Part shown: positions 38,601-52,200 of the stretch, piece by piece
Position numbering within the stretch: position 1 is the first letter of the stretch
How the letters are laid out: each line of letters opens with the position of its first letter
Notes under the pieces: model-generated
Database searches by the model: none
What the model saw: only the letters and a program-made list of their open reading frames with translations
Told to the model about the DNA's origin: nothing
Assembly (NCBI RefSeq): GCF_032884065.1
Contig: NC_088872.1
Span: 992,001 to 1,056,000, forward strand
DNA length: 64,000 nucleotides
Reading direction: 5' to 3'
Origin: Artemia franciscana
Lineage: Eukaryota; Arthropoda; Branchiopoda; Anostraca; Artemiidae
Position numbers and translations under genes: made by a program

Positions 38601-41600
38601 ATTCACCATTGACTAGATACTGTAGCCTGTGACCCCCCAACAAATTTAAAATTATATATTTTGATAAAAAAAAATACCTAAAAAAAAACAAAAAAGGCAC
38701 TTTCCTTAAAAACGGTCTGAAAAGATGTTGTTTCTCATTAAAACCAACTTAATTCCCTAATAATACATGTTTTCCTTCATATATTTTACGATAAATGTAA
38801 CGATTTTACTATCTCTGATACAACTGTATATTTTACGCTGTTAGGAATCGCCAACTAAAGAGTTGTGGGGACAAAACTTTGGTTTATTTGCCATTGACTA
38901 GATACTGTAGCCTGCGAACCCCCGACAAATTTAAAATTATATATTTTGATAATAAATTTCCCTAAAAAAACGAAAAAAGGCACTTTTCTTAAAAACGGTC
39001 TGGAAAGACATCGTTTCTCTTTAAAACCAACTTGTTTTCCTTCATATATTTTATGATTATTGTAACGATTTTACAATCTCTGATACACCCGTATATTTTA
39101 TGCTGTTAGTGTGTATGGTTGTTAGTGTTAGTGTTGTTAGTATGTTCGTGTGTATGGCTTGGTACTTCCTTTCAAAGCTTCAGCCAACGTGTGGCTGCAG
39201 GATAATACCATTAGACCATTTTATGAGTAAGGAACCGGGAATCATCCAGGTCAGTATATTGTAAAATTAATATAATGCGTGTTGCTGGATTCTGGGACTT
39301 TTATACACTGATTTTTAAGTATAATTGCTGTAATGGGTGCTTCCCAGATTGGTTTACAGCAGTATTTCATGAAACGTCTAGCGTTCGTCATCACAAAGTT
39401 GTCAACGTCGTCGTTATCACGCCGCTGTGACGTTCGTTAGACACTGGTATTCCTTGCCTAATTTCAAGTTGACTGCTTTTCTAGGTATATATAGAGGGAC
39501 CAAGCCTTGGAATAAGCTTTGCCCAAGTATAAAGGGATTACACATAATCAATTTAAATCTAAGGTACGCATGGGGCCATTAGCTTACCGTCAAAACAGGT
39601 AGAGATTAATTGGGATAAAATCGATGACAATGTACTGAATTTGTTCTACTTATCGAATTATTTGCATATGTGTTGCAAAACTTTGGTTTTGATCTATTTT
39701 GTTTTCCTAGCCTGCAAATTTTTGCTTATTGGTAGACAGTGGAAAGGTCTAACCTACGCGGCTTTTTCAAAAAGAGTCCACCCAAACTGATGAGTATGAC
39801 ATTACATTTAGAAAAGCTTTGTTTAATTCTTGTCTTGGGCCAAAAGGGACGGTTTTCAGTAGTAATATAGCCAGGACCTAGAGTGTGTGAGTTGTAGCAG
39901 AGTTTTAGACTATGTTGGAGAGGAGTATCAAAAGTTATGCGACCAAGCTTTCTTTCGATCGAGCTATATTTCTGCTTTCGACTGGAAAGCTTTATTCTAA
40001 TAGGCAAGGATGCAGGCCCTGGTTTGGCACCAAAGTTGGACCAAAATAAAAAGTGCTTAAGATGTACGACAGTCACCTGGTTCCTTTTTAAGTAGTGATA
40101 TTATAAAGTAAGCCCGCAGCAAGAAAATCAATTTTTGAACCAAGACGGATATTTTATTTTTCATGCTTTCGAGGATTCTAAAGTTTCGAGGGATTGACAA
40201 CTTTACTTTTCTCGCATACACTAAAAAGAAGTCAGGTCAAACTTTGAGACAAGGAAGGGACTTGTAAGTAGCAACTGGCTGTTATGCCTTGGTCAACGTT
40301 GCAAGGAGGGATTGGTGTCTTTTGCTGGTCGATGAGCCTATTATTTGCTTCCGATGTATTTAGTACGCAAAATTTGGTTTCTTGTCGGCAGCAGAGGGGG
40401 ACGTACAAGTAGAAACAGGTTGTTAGAGCGCGGTCATCTTCTTGGCGAGGGGACTAAAAACTTCTTCAAATTAGTTTACCTTATATTTGAACAAAATTAT
40501 AAGGAAAACAGAATTCAGAGATAGGCAAGAAAGGAAGAGTTGGTTGTTAGATGACGAACATTCTCAGGAACGGAGGGGCTGTGTACTTTCACTGATTGAT
40601 GTACCTTTCTTTTATTTTTAGCAGTGTCTATCTATAGTAGCTTGGTTATGAAAAGCGACGGATAGCTTTATAATATCAACTAGGTTCTATAACATTAAAT
40701 CTAAGTTTTTAGTTCTCTCACGAGCGCATCACTTACAAAGGCTTCGATGGGTTCATAACTTCAGTTCTGAGGTACTCATTGAGAGAAAGGATTTGGATTA
40801 GAAGTCTAAGGCAATTTAGAGACTTGAAAATAACATTCAGCAGTTGGTCCGGGGTCATCTTTGTCAACGAGAGGCTGGCAACTTTTCTTAGTTAGTGTAC
40901 CTACTTTGATTCTCAATATGCATTTTAAGCTAATACAAGTAATTTGTCTATACTTGTTTTATTTATGATACATTTGAGGACAAGAAAATTTGCTTCAATG
41001 CGGGTACGCAGTGATGTTAAATAAAAATGACTCACAGTGATGAAGTTCCTTAATTATTATAGTAAAAACTAGCTGCAGCAACATGATTCAGAAAAGTTAG
41101 AGATAAATAAATAATACTAATTACATAAAAACATAGTACTACTTAGACAAATAAATAGCATAAATTAAGCTCTTCAAGATTATATTTTAAACCTTAATCC
41201 GCAACGATACCAACAATTAAAAAGGATAAGGTTCCATTAGCCATATTCAATACATTTGTAATCCTTCCTCAGATTCCTGACTTAAATGTTGCTCCCGGTA
41301 CACTTTTGTTGGTGAAGCCGACAGAGGGTTGCTGTGACACTTCACGTTGCCTTGGCAACGTAAATCTAGTTATTATCAAATTTGTGAGTATTTTTTTTTT
41401 CTCTTAGAGTATTTTTTAGTATTTTTTTTTCTATTACGTTAGTTTTATGGAGTGAAATATCTATGCAGTATTTACGGAAACACGGTTTCACCCTTGGAAT
41501 TTGAAGCTTTATAAAGTAGTGATCAGAATTAAAAATCAGGCCGTATGCTGTGTGAAGAATTAAAAACAATGCCGAAAAACTACAACCATTTTACATTTAC

Positions 41601-43155
41601 AAATTCCAACTTTGAAAGCTAAACATAGCCCAACTAATCAAATTAACCAGACCTAGGATTATTGAAACCCCAGTTGAGTGCAAGTACATTTTTGTAAATG
41701 TATCACTGACAAATTCAACAATGCTATGGCTAGGGCATTAAGGATATGACTAACTGTTAGACAAAAATAACACCGTCTGATATAACCATTAGTGCATAAC
41801 GTCTTTTGAACTACAGCGGAGTTATCTGATTTTGCAAGCAACCTTAACAATTGCACGCTGTCAGTAAAACAAAACAAAGCACTATACACTATACATTTCC
41901 ATCATACCCTAGATACCCTTTCATCATACATTATACCCTAGATTACCCTTTCATCATACCCTAGATACACTTCCATCATACCCTTTATTCATCACTTACA
42001 CTATACATTTCCATCATTTCATGAGCGGTGAATTCTTTACTTTCATTCAAAGGAACAAACTTAATTTGTTCAGGCGGATAGGCATCATACGTAAATGGCC
42101 CCTGAAAAGAAGAAAATAAATCTGTAACGCACAAATACATACTAGCCACAGCCCAAGTCCGCCCATATATAACATGCATGGAATGCTTCACAAGGTTCAC
42201 CTGTTAAAAGATCTCAAAGTTAAATCACAAGATAATCAAAACAATACTTCTATATTTAATTTATTTTTGCTGACAATTTTGAAAATCAACACATAATGAA
42301 TGCGGCAGGCTTCTACAGGGTGACCCAAAAAGATACGAACCCATATTTTATTCGATAAAAAATCAATTTTTTAACGAATGTCTTTTCTGTTGGAGGACGT
42401 GAAAGGTGAACCTATGGATGATCGTTTGCAGCTATAGTTACCCCAAAAATGTCTTGGAAAAACCAGCAGAAGATGTTATCCCTGGAGACCTATATTGCGA
42501 CAAAATCATACCAGAGTGTACAGATTCAGTTTCGAAAGCGTTTCCATTGTCGCAACTTTTTTTGGGCCTTCCTACTGATATTATATAACTGGTTGCGTTC
42601 AAACCTGTAAGCTTAATCACGTAGCGATTTGGTTTTATTTAACAAAAAAAAAACTAATTTTAAGATTTTCAGGTATTTTTCTAGTTTGAATTAAAACATT
42701 AAAATCATTGCTTAGGCACCGTAAATATATTTGCAGTTACATAATAACTTTAGCGATTCTGAACTGAACTTCAAAAAAAATTTTACTTTTTTTCATGTCT
42801 TAAAAAGACATCGCATATACTTAAAAGATAAGAAAATATGGTAATTATGTTTTTCTAACAACGATTTCTACAAAGCTTCAAACTTTTTGTTTTCTTTTTT
42901 AAGGTTTTTAATTTGTTATAATCCCTTGTTAAAATATATACAAATATTTTTGTAATTACCAGGTTTTTGCTCTTTACGCAATTTAATGTTTTTTCATACT
43001 AAAGTCCATTCAAAGACATTTGATTATTCAAGCAAGTCCGATTTCTAACAACGGTTTCTACTAAGCTTAAAAATTTGGGTTTTCTTTTTTTTTGGTTTTT
43101 TGGGTTTTTGAATTGTTGTAATCCCTTGTCAAAATATATACAAATATTTTGCATT

Positions 43156-43242
<87 letters not shown>

Positions 43243-46200
43243 CACTTCTTAGCAGCCCATGTTTACTATTATCGTTACCTTTTGAAGTTATTTTTATAAG
43301 ACAAGTAATACACTAATTAATATGAATCTTGATTAATTTGCAGATAAATTAAATCGATAAGAGAAATTATTTTGGGATTCACTGCTGCCTCGCGTACAAT
43401 CCAAACTAAAAATAATAACCAGGATATTAGAACGCTTCTAATTAACTGTTTTCGTTCTTGTTTTATTTCTTTATTTTTCCTCCGATTTTCATTTCAAAAT
43501 ATTTTGGCGCAAATTTACTACATAAAATATGGTAAGATCTGAGAGCATCTATAATCTATCCGAAATTAAAAAGCACCAAATACACTTTATTCTGACTCAT
43601 TACTATTGAAGAGGGGGAGGGGTATGATATTAGCATAAATATACATAAGTAGATTTACTAATATAGGTACCTGAAATATGTGAAATGGAATAGAGACAAA
43701 GAGCTTCAGTAATGAAGATTTTTTAACCAACAAAGAATATTATTATTATTATAATTTTATTTCTTTCATAAATAAAAAAAAATTGAGGAGTAATAATATA
43801 TGTTACAAACAAATTCTAATCATATCAACATAAAATGACAAACTCAAAACGATAAATACAACAAAATCACGTCTAAACAAATTGATGCATGTAAATTTCA
43901 AACTTAAAAAATACAAATCTCTGTCACGTAAATAATTTTTGGTTGTTTTTTTTTTGTTATTTACTAGGAGATCGCACTTCTTCTTTACAACCATAAACAC
44001 GTCTTTAATTCCATACATACTTTTCAAGAATCTGTTATGAGTGCTTAGAGGGAAATCAAAAAAAAAATTTAATACATTTAAAATAAACAACTATAATTTA
44101 CAAATCACCCATTCATAAAGTCAAGCTAATTTCTTTTTTATACAACCACACATATGAATTAAAGACCTTGATCTTTGTTCGGAGCATCACAGATCGTTAA
44201 GATTTCAGATCATTTAGCCAACCACTGTTAAAACTCTTTTTTTGGGATATTGTTTCCACTGAATATCAAGAGTTATAGCTTCATTACTCAAAATACAATC
44301 AGTTCGCAAACTAATAAAACGACAAGTACTGAAATAGAGGGTGTAGTATTTCACAAACCATCAAATAGAAATCTTTTTTCGATATTATAAGCAACAAATC
44401 GTTCAGAGTAAATAAATTCATGATTATAATTTTTGGTAGCAACAGGAATGTGTGAAATGTATACTTATAAAACACAGAATATATGTTAATCCCAAGATAG
44501 CAAGTAATTAGAAAAGAATATTTCAAGATCTCAGACTCAAGTTGAAATTCTTACATCTTGGGGAAAGTCATGAGGAGCGGTAGCCATGAAAGTGATCATT
44601 GGTATTAGTAATCAGAAATCACTGATTCCATATCAATTAGATCATAAATATCTTATTAGAGATCAAAGAGCTAAATGGTTACTCTGAAATCACTCTAAAA
44701 AAAAAAAAATCTAAATTTCTCAGCTGAAAAATTTGAAAATTTAAGTCAGTTTTTGATTAAAGAAAAAAGGAAGACATTACTAGTGGCGTTGAGCTTATAC
44801 TGACTTCAGAGGATTTACACCAGTGATATTTTTTTTCGGCCACGACCAACCCTGACAGAAAAAAGGTAAAGGTAAAGAATACGGCATTGGACTTTACAGT
44901 CCCTACCGGCGGTGCTGATCTCCGTTTCTTGGCCCTTCAGCCAGGAAGTGCAATGGGGGGCTGGGGGCCAACCAACCTGTGCTGTCACACACCCTTCCTG
45001 TTTACCTTCCCCAGATTTCTACAGTTACCCATTTAAAGTTAGGTCGACTCTGGCTAAGCTTACAGAGTCATGCCACTGACCCTCGTCCCAAACTAAAGAA
45101 TTGTGTACACTGGGATTCGAACCCGTGTCCTCTCAGACAAAGGATCCTGAATCAAGCGCACCAATCCACTCGGCCAGGACGGCTACACCCTGACAGAAGA
45201 AGCATACAAAATGTCATGTCAGAGCAAATTGTGAACAAAACTGTGAGCAACTGTGAACAAAATTGTAAAAAAGAACTTTCTGCGATAGAACTAAAAATTG
45301 TCTAGTGCTATGCAACAGTAAAAAGAAACAAAATAGCAACCTTTGCTCGTGATGGCAACCTAAAACCCCCCAAAAAATTATTAGCAGCTTCAAATTTATT
45401 GTTAGGGCACTTGTTATTCTATACTGGATTGGTTTTTAAACAAAAACTTTAGACAGTAAGAAAGCCGAAAAAAAAACTTCAAAAAAGGATATGTCTTACC
45501 TTGATCGAGTCTAGATCGTGAGTTCCAATCGCAACTAATGTTCTTTTTCTACCTATATTTTGGTGCAGCTTCTCCTGCAGGTCAATGAAACTTTTATAGG
45601 CCTCGTTATCAATAGTGATGTCTCTCAAGACTGCACCAATACAATGTGGCCTCAATTTGGCAACCTAAAACCAAAAAGTTCTGTTTTAATATGAATTTAT
45701 ACGAGATTTGTCTTCGATAAGACCCGAACGTCTTCTTGAATTTTTTTTGTTTTAGTAAAATTCCTCCGCAATCTTCAGATGCCTTTTCCCGTTAAATCGT
45801 GAAGCTAAAATGAGTGGTGCCTTATTTTTACAGTTATCTAGTGGAAAGAATATTCATGTTTTTAGATGAGCTAGTCATGTTTTTAATGTGAATGAAATAG
45901 TCGGCAAAGGCTACGCTACCCTGCAATCACTTGTTACAATGAAGAGGTTCGGTTTCAAGGTGAAGTCAATGAAACTGGCCTACATGACTTACGTTCTACC
46001 TGTACTAGAATACGCGTGTTCTGTTTGGGGCCAAAGCGTCCAGTTAAACTCCGGACTAAGCCAAGATATTGAGGCCATACAAATACGTCCTTGTAAAATT
46101 ATGATGGAAGAAAGCTATACCTTCTTGGAAAAGGTCCTTGAATTACTGGGACTTGAGTCAATCCACATCCACCGCCAAAATCTTATAATCAAATTTGGAC

Positions 46201-49200
46201 AATACATTCTAAGAAGTTCAAAACACAGGTGTATCCTCCCCCCGAACGAACCCTCCGAACACACACACACACCAGACACACTCGCACGTATCAGCATTCT
46301 TTTGTTCCCTTTTTCACGGATCTGTTTTACAGCATAAAGTGATTGCAGTTCGTGTTTATGTGATGTTTATGTACCTTGCAAACAGCTCAGTTTTAGTGCT
46401 ATCTCGAGTGTCTCAATAAATATGTCAATGTCCAGATGTTTGGTGTAAATAAATGTGCTGTTAAGTGTACATGGTAGAAAATATGATTTTAAATATACAT
46501 GGTATCCATAAAGTATCTTTACTATTTGGAAAAACTACAACAAAGGCAACTGAAGAGGTGTATCAAGTAATGTACTTTAATTAATTATTTATTTATCAAT
46601 ACCAGCCACAACATGCTTGACAAAGCGTGTCATACTTCCTGCGGTATTAGAGCACAAGGTTCTCGGCAAGAATTTACGTCGGTCCGTTCATAAAATGCAA
46701 CTATAATAGGCACTTGAGTCAAATGACAAGCTGGAATGCATTTCTGAATATGAGAGGTTCCTCACGCGAGTCTTCGAGGTTACAGTTACAGATCACACGG
46801 AACCTTGACAGAATGTCACTTGTCGACATTTCAAAGTCTGACTAAAATTCCGCCTCAACAGATGATGAGTCGTAGCTTTTGACAGTTCATTTGTGAGAAA
46901 TCATTGTTTAACTGTTCGAGTAATTACTAGCAAAGTGGGCATCAATGCACGCTCAGGTCATCAAAATTGCAGGCTCAGGCCATTAAACTATAGACTCATC
47001 ATATCTGTGCAAAATTACTAGCGTATATATTGACAAAAGATGAATAACAAACTCCAGTTGTATACAGGCAAAAACTGTTTGTCATTGCCGATGGCCACGA
47101 CATCTTTTTAAGAGTATCATGAAAATTATATTTCTCAAACTTAAAACCACGTTGAAAGAACTTTGCTTCCAAACCAAATACTCAGGAAATGCAACAAGAG
47201 ATCTGCCCGCCATCCCAGAAGTTACATTCTGGGCAGAAATACTGGGAACAGCACATTGCTAATAGAAGGAATTAGACTAAATATATACTTAAGGTATATT
47301 AGCCAGTAGAAGGGGTTAGAGCCAGTAGACTTAAGGTAGCCTTTAGTACTATAGATTATAACCGCATCATATTCAAACGAAAACTTGAATGCCAAAGATT
47401 TTGTGTAGATCCATTTTGTTTCAAATAATACCATACATCTGCATTAAATATTGCATGGAAATTTAATCAATTTGTCCTTCGGTTTTCGGTGTTTTGATCC
47501 GTGTTATTGCCTTGTAGTGTCATACAAGAAAATGCTAATAAATGAATGAATTTCTGGAGGTTTTGAAAGTTCAGGATGCAAAAGTACATTTAAAAATTTA
47601 TGTTGAGAAGGCTATACCACATAGGCTGTGAATACATGAAGGTGAAATCAAGACATTGGATAACGAGGAATCGATCAAGTGGGTAGCTTTATTAATCTGG
47701 GTAGTGTTTTTAGTCGATGGTGGATATGGTGAAGATGTAAAAAGTAGGATAGCCAAGGCCCGGGTTTTTTTGCACAGTTGAAAAAAGTTCAGAAGAGTAG
47801 GAAAATCAGTCTGTAAACCAAGATAAGAACATTGGGGGCTACAGTAATGACAGTAGTCAAGAATGGTTTTAAAAAATGAGCACTTCAAAAGGCACATGGA
47901 TATTTGTTAAATGTTTTTTAGAGGAACTGTCATCAGATGAATTTGCGTACCCATTTGGCTGACCGTATGCCAAACAGCAAACTATACAAAAAAATGTGGC
48001 TTGGTACCACTTTCTAGAGCTATAATGAAAGAAAAGTTGACATGGCTAGGACACTTTTTACGGATGAAGGGTGAGAACCTGCCAAAGATTGTACTTTAAG
48101 GACATAAATCTTGGGCCAAACAAAAAGCAGGTCATCCCCGAATGGAAGAGAAGAGATCATAAAGGAGAATTTAAAGGAAGTCGGAACTTCATGGGAAGGG
48201 ATTATGAGCGATGCCTTGAACAGATCGGAGTGGAAGAGAGTGCGCAGCTGTGTTGGCCCCAGGTGGCTTAGTGCAACATTCAGTTGGTAGTAGCAGCAGT
48301 AAGAAATATCATGTTAAGTGTTTCAAAAGTTAAATCTCAATAACAAATACGAAGTACTTGGACACTATGCAGGCAGAGCTTTTGTGAAGCACTAATCTAC
48401 TTTATACTAAAGTAATTCAACCACGCACTTGAACCTTTCAAGAACCTTTAGATTTTTAACAATTAAACCATATAAATTACCCAGCTTCTAGTACCAGAAG
48501 ATATCTGAAACATTTTCCCCTTATTTTACTAGGCATTTCAATGACATCTGATGTAGTTTATTTCATGAATTTCCGTGTGAGTGTTGCAGAAGCGATTTTG
48601 TTGTATACACGACATACCTGTGTTAATGCTTGATACTTGGGTTAATAATGCATCTTACGTTTAACGATTTACAAAGGGCGTTAACTCACAAAAAAAGAGC
48701 GGGAGGGCAAAATGTATTTTTCAAATCTAGGTGGAGAGGGGGTCAATTTTGTTGTTTTTTGCTTTGAATCAAAATACCATAAAAACATATTTTTTTAAAT
48801 ACCTAAAAAGTATTTTTCAAAATCAAGGGGATGTTCCCTACCCTCCCCCTCCCCATTTAACGCATCTGGCAATTTGAAGTCCATACTTCACATTAACAAT
48901 ATATTTTCCGTTTTTGTAAAGAGTACAAAAAGATCAGCAACGAGAGTTGGATAAGAAGGTGTAGTGAATCAACCATTGAATTGAACAAAAATTCCACGCA
49001 AAACCAAGACACTAGAATTTTACTAGCAAATTCATATCTTAAAAGATGGTACTTTCTATTTGCTGACAAAATTGGTCCGTCGAGTTTTTATGTGCACATT
49101 GTTGTTGTCTTTTGAAACGTCCTTGTAAAAATGGGTAAAAAAACAGTCCAATTTAAAATTTAAACGTGGGAATATCGAAGATAATACTGGTATTTTAAAA

Positions 49201-52200
49201 GCATGCAAACCCCGAGATTTAGAGTGGCAAGTGAAAGTTATTGATTCCTCTTGATAGTGCTCATAAAAAAAGTAAAAAAAAAGCCAATGCAGTTAAAACG
49301 TAAATCCTAACTTTGGCTTTTTTCTGGAGGGATTAAAAAGAAGTCGTGTTTAGTTGAAACACGTGCTTAAGAGTAAATTTGTAAAGTGGCGATACATTAG
49401 AAGGGTCGGTAAAACGTTAGACGAAAACAAACAATTGGCGATCCGCATTTAATTCACCATTCGACTATTATTAACAAAACGGCTACGATATCTTAAAATT
49501 TTGACTGGTGTCTAGGGGGGGAGTCTGCCAAATAGCAGAAAGGGTTGTGGAAGAGACTGGTTGTCAATTAATTTTTACTCTGAAAAATGGCACTACCCCT
49601 TCTATACAATGTGGGCAAGTGAAAAAAATACCTCTGATTAAAATTACGCGTCATTCCAATATCGCTATTGAATATCTTTCCCCTTCTCTTTTTGCTATGC
49701 CATTGGAAAGTGCTTTGTATTTTGGCATAGTACATTGCCAAAGCCTTTAAATCTGTTTTTGCTTTATTCACGTAAATTTTACACGGATAATAATTTAAGT
49801 TGTTCTTTTTTTCTGCAAAAGAACTTAATTTAAGAATATTAAAAGTTTACTTACATTAGGTCCTACTTTTATAATAGCCAGTTGACCGTCTGCAGGTTCA
49901 ACGCCTATGAAACGGGGAGCTGGAATCCTGCAAAAAAAATGATGGGTTTTACACAGAGTAATGGGAAACAAACAATAATCATAATTTTTTTCTGTTTAAA
50001 CTGACTTTTGAACCCAAAATTTATATCTAGTTCAGCTACTATTAGGAACCATAGAAAACAATGTGTGAGAATTATAATGATATAATATATAAAATACTAT
50101 AATATTACGGTTCAATATTAGAAACCATAGAGAACTATAAGTGATTTGTTACAAATTCAATTAAAATCCTTTGATGGCCGATATTATATTGTTGCTGCAT
50201 TGTCTCTGCGTTTCAGAATTATTAGCACAAAAACTACAAGGTATAGGGCATTCAGGTAGTATATTCTACTGTCGTTGCTATGTAATATTCAAAATTAAGT
50301 TTATATTTGGAGTTCTTAAGCATAAATAATTTAGTAAAAAATAGCTTAGAAAAACTACTAGTTAAAATGCTGCATGATTTAACTGCAAATGATAGAAAAT
50401 CCTTCATATCATTGAATTATTTTAACTCTTCTCTGCATACAACCCCCCCCCACCCTACTAAGCAGCCATAGACCATCCTCTAGCTAAGATAAATTGGTTG
50501 GGGAGTTAATAATAAACTTAGATAGAGCTTTTACATGCTAAATCAGAATACGATAAATTCTGATTAAAAAGCAACTACTAGAAGAAAAAATGCAATATTT
50601 TGATCATTTTGTCCTAGGGAAAAAAAAAATCATAAACCCTCACTATGATGTGTGGTTAGTTGTTTATTTAAAAAACCAAGAGGATAAAAGACCATAAATG
50701 TGAGCAAAATGAATGAATTTTTAGAGGTTTTACGAGTTCAGGGTGCTAAAATAGGCTTGAAAATTAATGTTAAGAAGACTAAGTCACTAAGGCTAGGAAT
50801 AAGTGAAGATGAACAGGTGACATTAGGCAACGAAAAGATTGATCAGGTTGGGAGCTTCAGTTACCTTGGTAGTATTATTAGTAAAGATGGTGGGAGCAGT
50901 GAAGATGTTAAAAGTAGAATAGCTAAGGCTCAGGGTGTTTTTTCATAGTTAAAAAAAGTTTGGAAGAATAGAAAGATAAGTCTACAAACCAAGATTAGAA
51001 TATTGGAAGCTACAGTGATGAGAGTGGTCAAATATGGCTCTGAAGCATGGGCACTCCGAAAAGCAGATGAAAATTTACTAGATGTTTTCCAGAGAAATTG
51101 CCTACAGATTGTTCTGGGTACCCGGCTGACTGACCGTATTTCAAACAGTAGGTTGTACGAAAAGTGTGGTTCAATCCCGCTTTCTGGGGCTATAATGAAA
51201 GAAAGGTTGAGATGGCTAGGCCACGTTCTACGGATGAAGGATGACAGATTACCGAAGATTGTCCTTTTTGGCCAACCCTCTGGGGCTACACGGAAAGCAG
51301 GTCGTCCTTGTCTGGGTTGGGAGGATGTCATAAATAAAGATTTAAAGGAAATGGGGACTTCCTGGGAGGGTGTAAAGAGGGAGGCTTTAAATAGATTAGG
51401 TTGGAGGAGGAGCGTGCGTAGCTGTGTTGGCCTCAGGCGGCTTGTTGCTGCAGTGAGTTATTAGTAGTAGTAGTAGTAGTTGCTGCTACTGTACAAATCC
51501 TTCCAGCTCTCTCATGTCATATTCCCCCACTCCCAGCACCAGACCAGGATATCCCTGTAGTACAACCTGCTGATGTTGAGGCGAAAATACGTAAACTAAA
51601 AAGAACTTCAATATGCCCACTTGATATCCCAATAGATTTAATAAAAGTATTTCCTGATAAGTTATCAAAACCTTTATCAAATATTTTTAATACAATTACC
51701 AGAAGTGGTTCATTCCCAAAGTGCTGGAAAAAAGGATACATTACACCCATACAGAAGAAAGGTATTAAATTAGATTTTTATGAAGTTCGACCAATTACCT
51801 TAACACCAGTATTCTCTAAACTGTATGAGAGTTTCACAGCAGATTGGGTTAAAAACATAATCCTTGTACTTATTGATGAACAACAATTCGGAAAGATGAA
51901 AGGTTTGTCAACAACACATTACCTCGATACTATATATAAATTACTCCTCGATACTATATATAAATTACTTGACGACCCAGATACCTGGCTCGATCTCCTT
52001 CTAATTGACCTCCAAAATAAGGTTAAACCCTCTTCCTGGATTCAGGCCGATGCAAAGTTACAATGGCGAATCATGTAAAATGAGATTAAAATGAGTAAAA
52101 TGAGATTGAATCGGGATGAAGCTTGATGGATAGAATAAGCAAATGTCCTTGATACGTGATTGACGTAACCTTACTGGATTCGCTGTTGTTGGGGGAGTTG

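Noticed and set aside
45105..45186. A tRNA gene (Leu/Ser-like) on the minus strand
   Set aside because: The A and B boxes are good, but the acceptor stem does not close. The unit continues into a 326-bp element with a tail and target-site duplications, so it is a SINE head.
44979..45305. 108-residue plus-strand frame with Cys/His/Pro
   Set aside because: It is the antisense of the SINE.
50930..51331. 133-residue minus-strand frame
   Set aside because: Antisense shadow of the RTE C-terminal block at 51003-51464.
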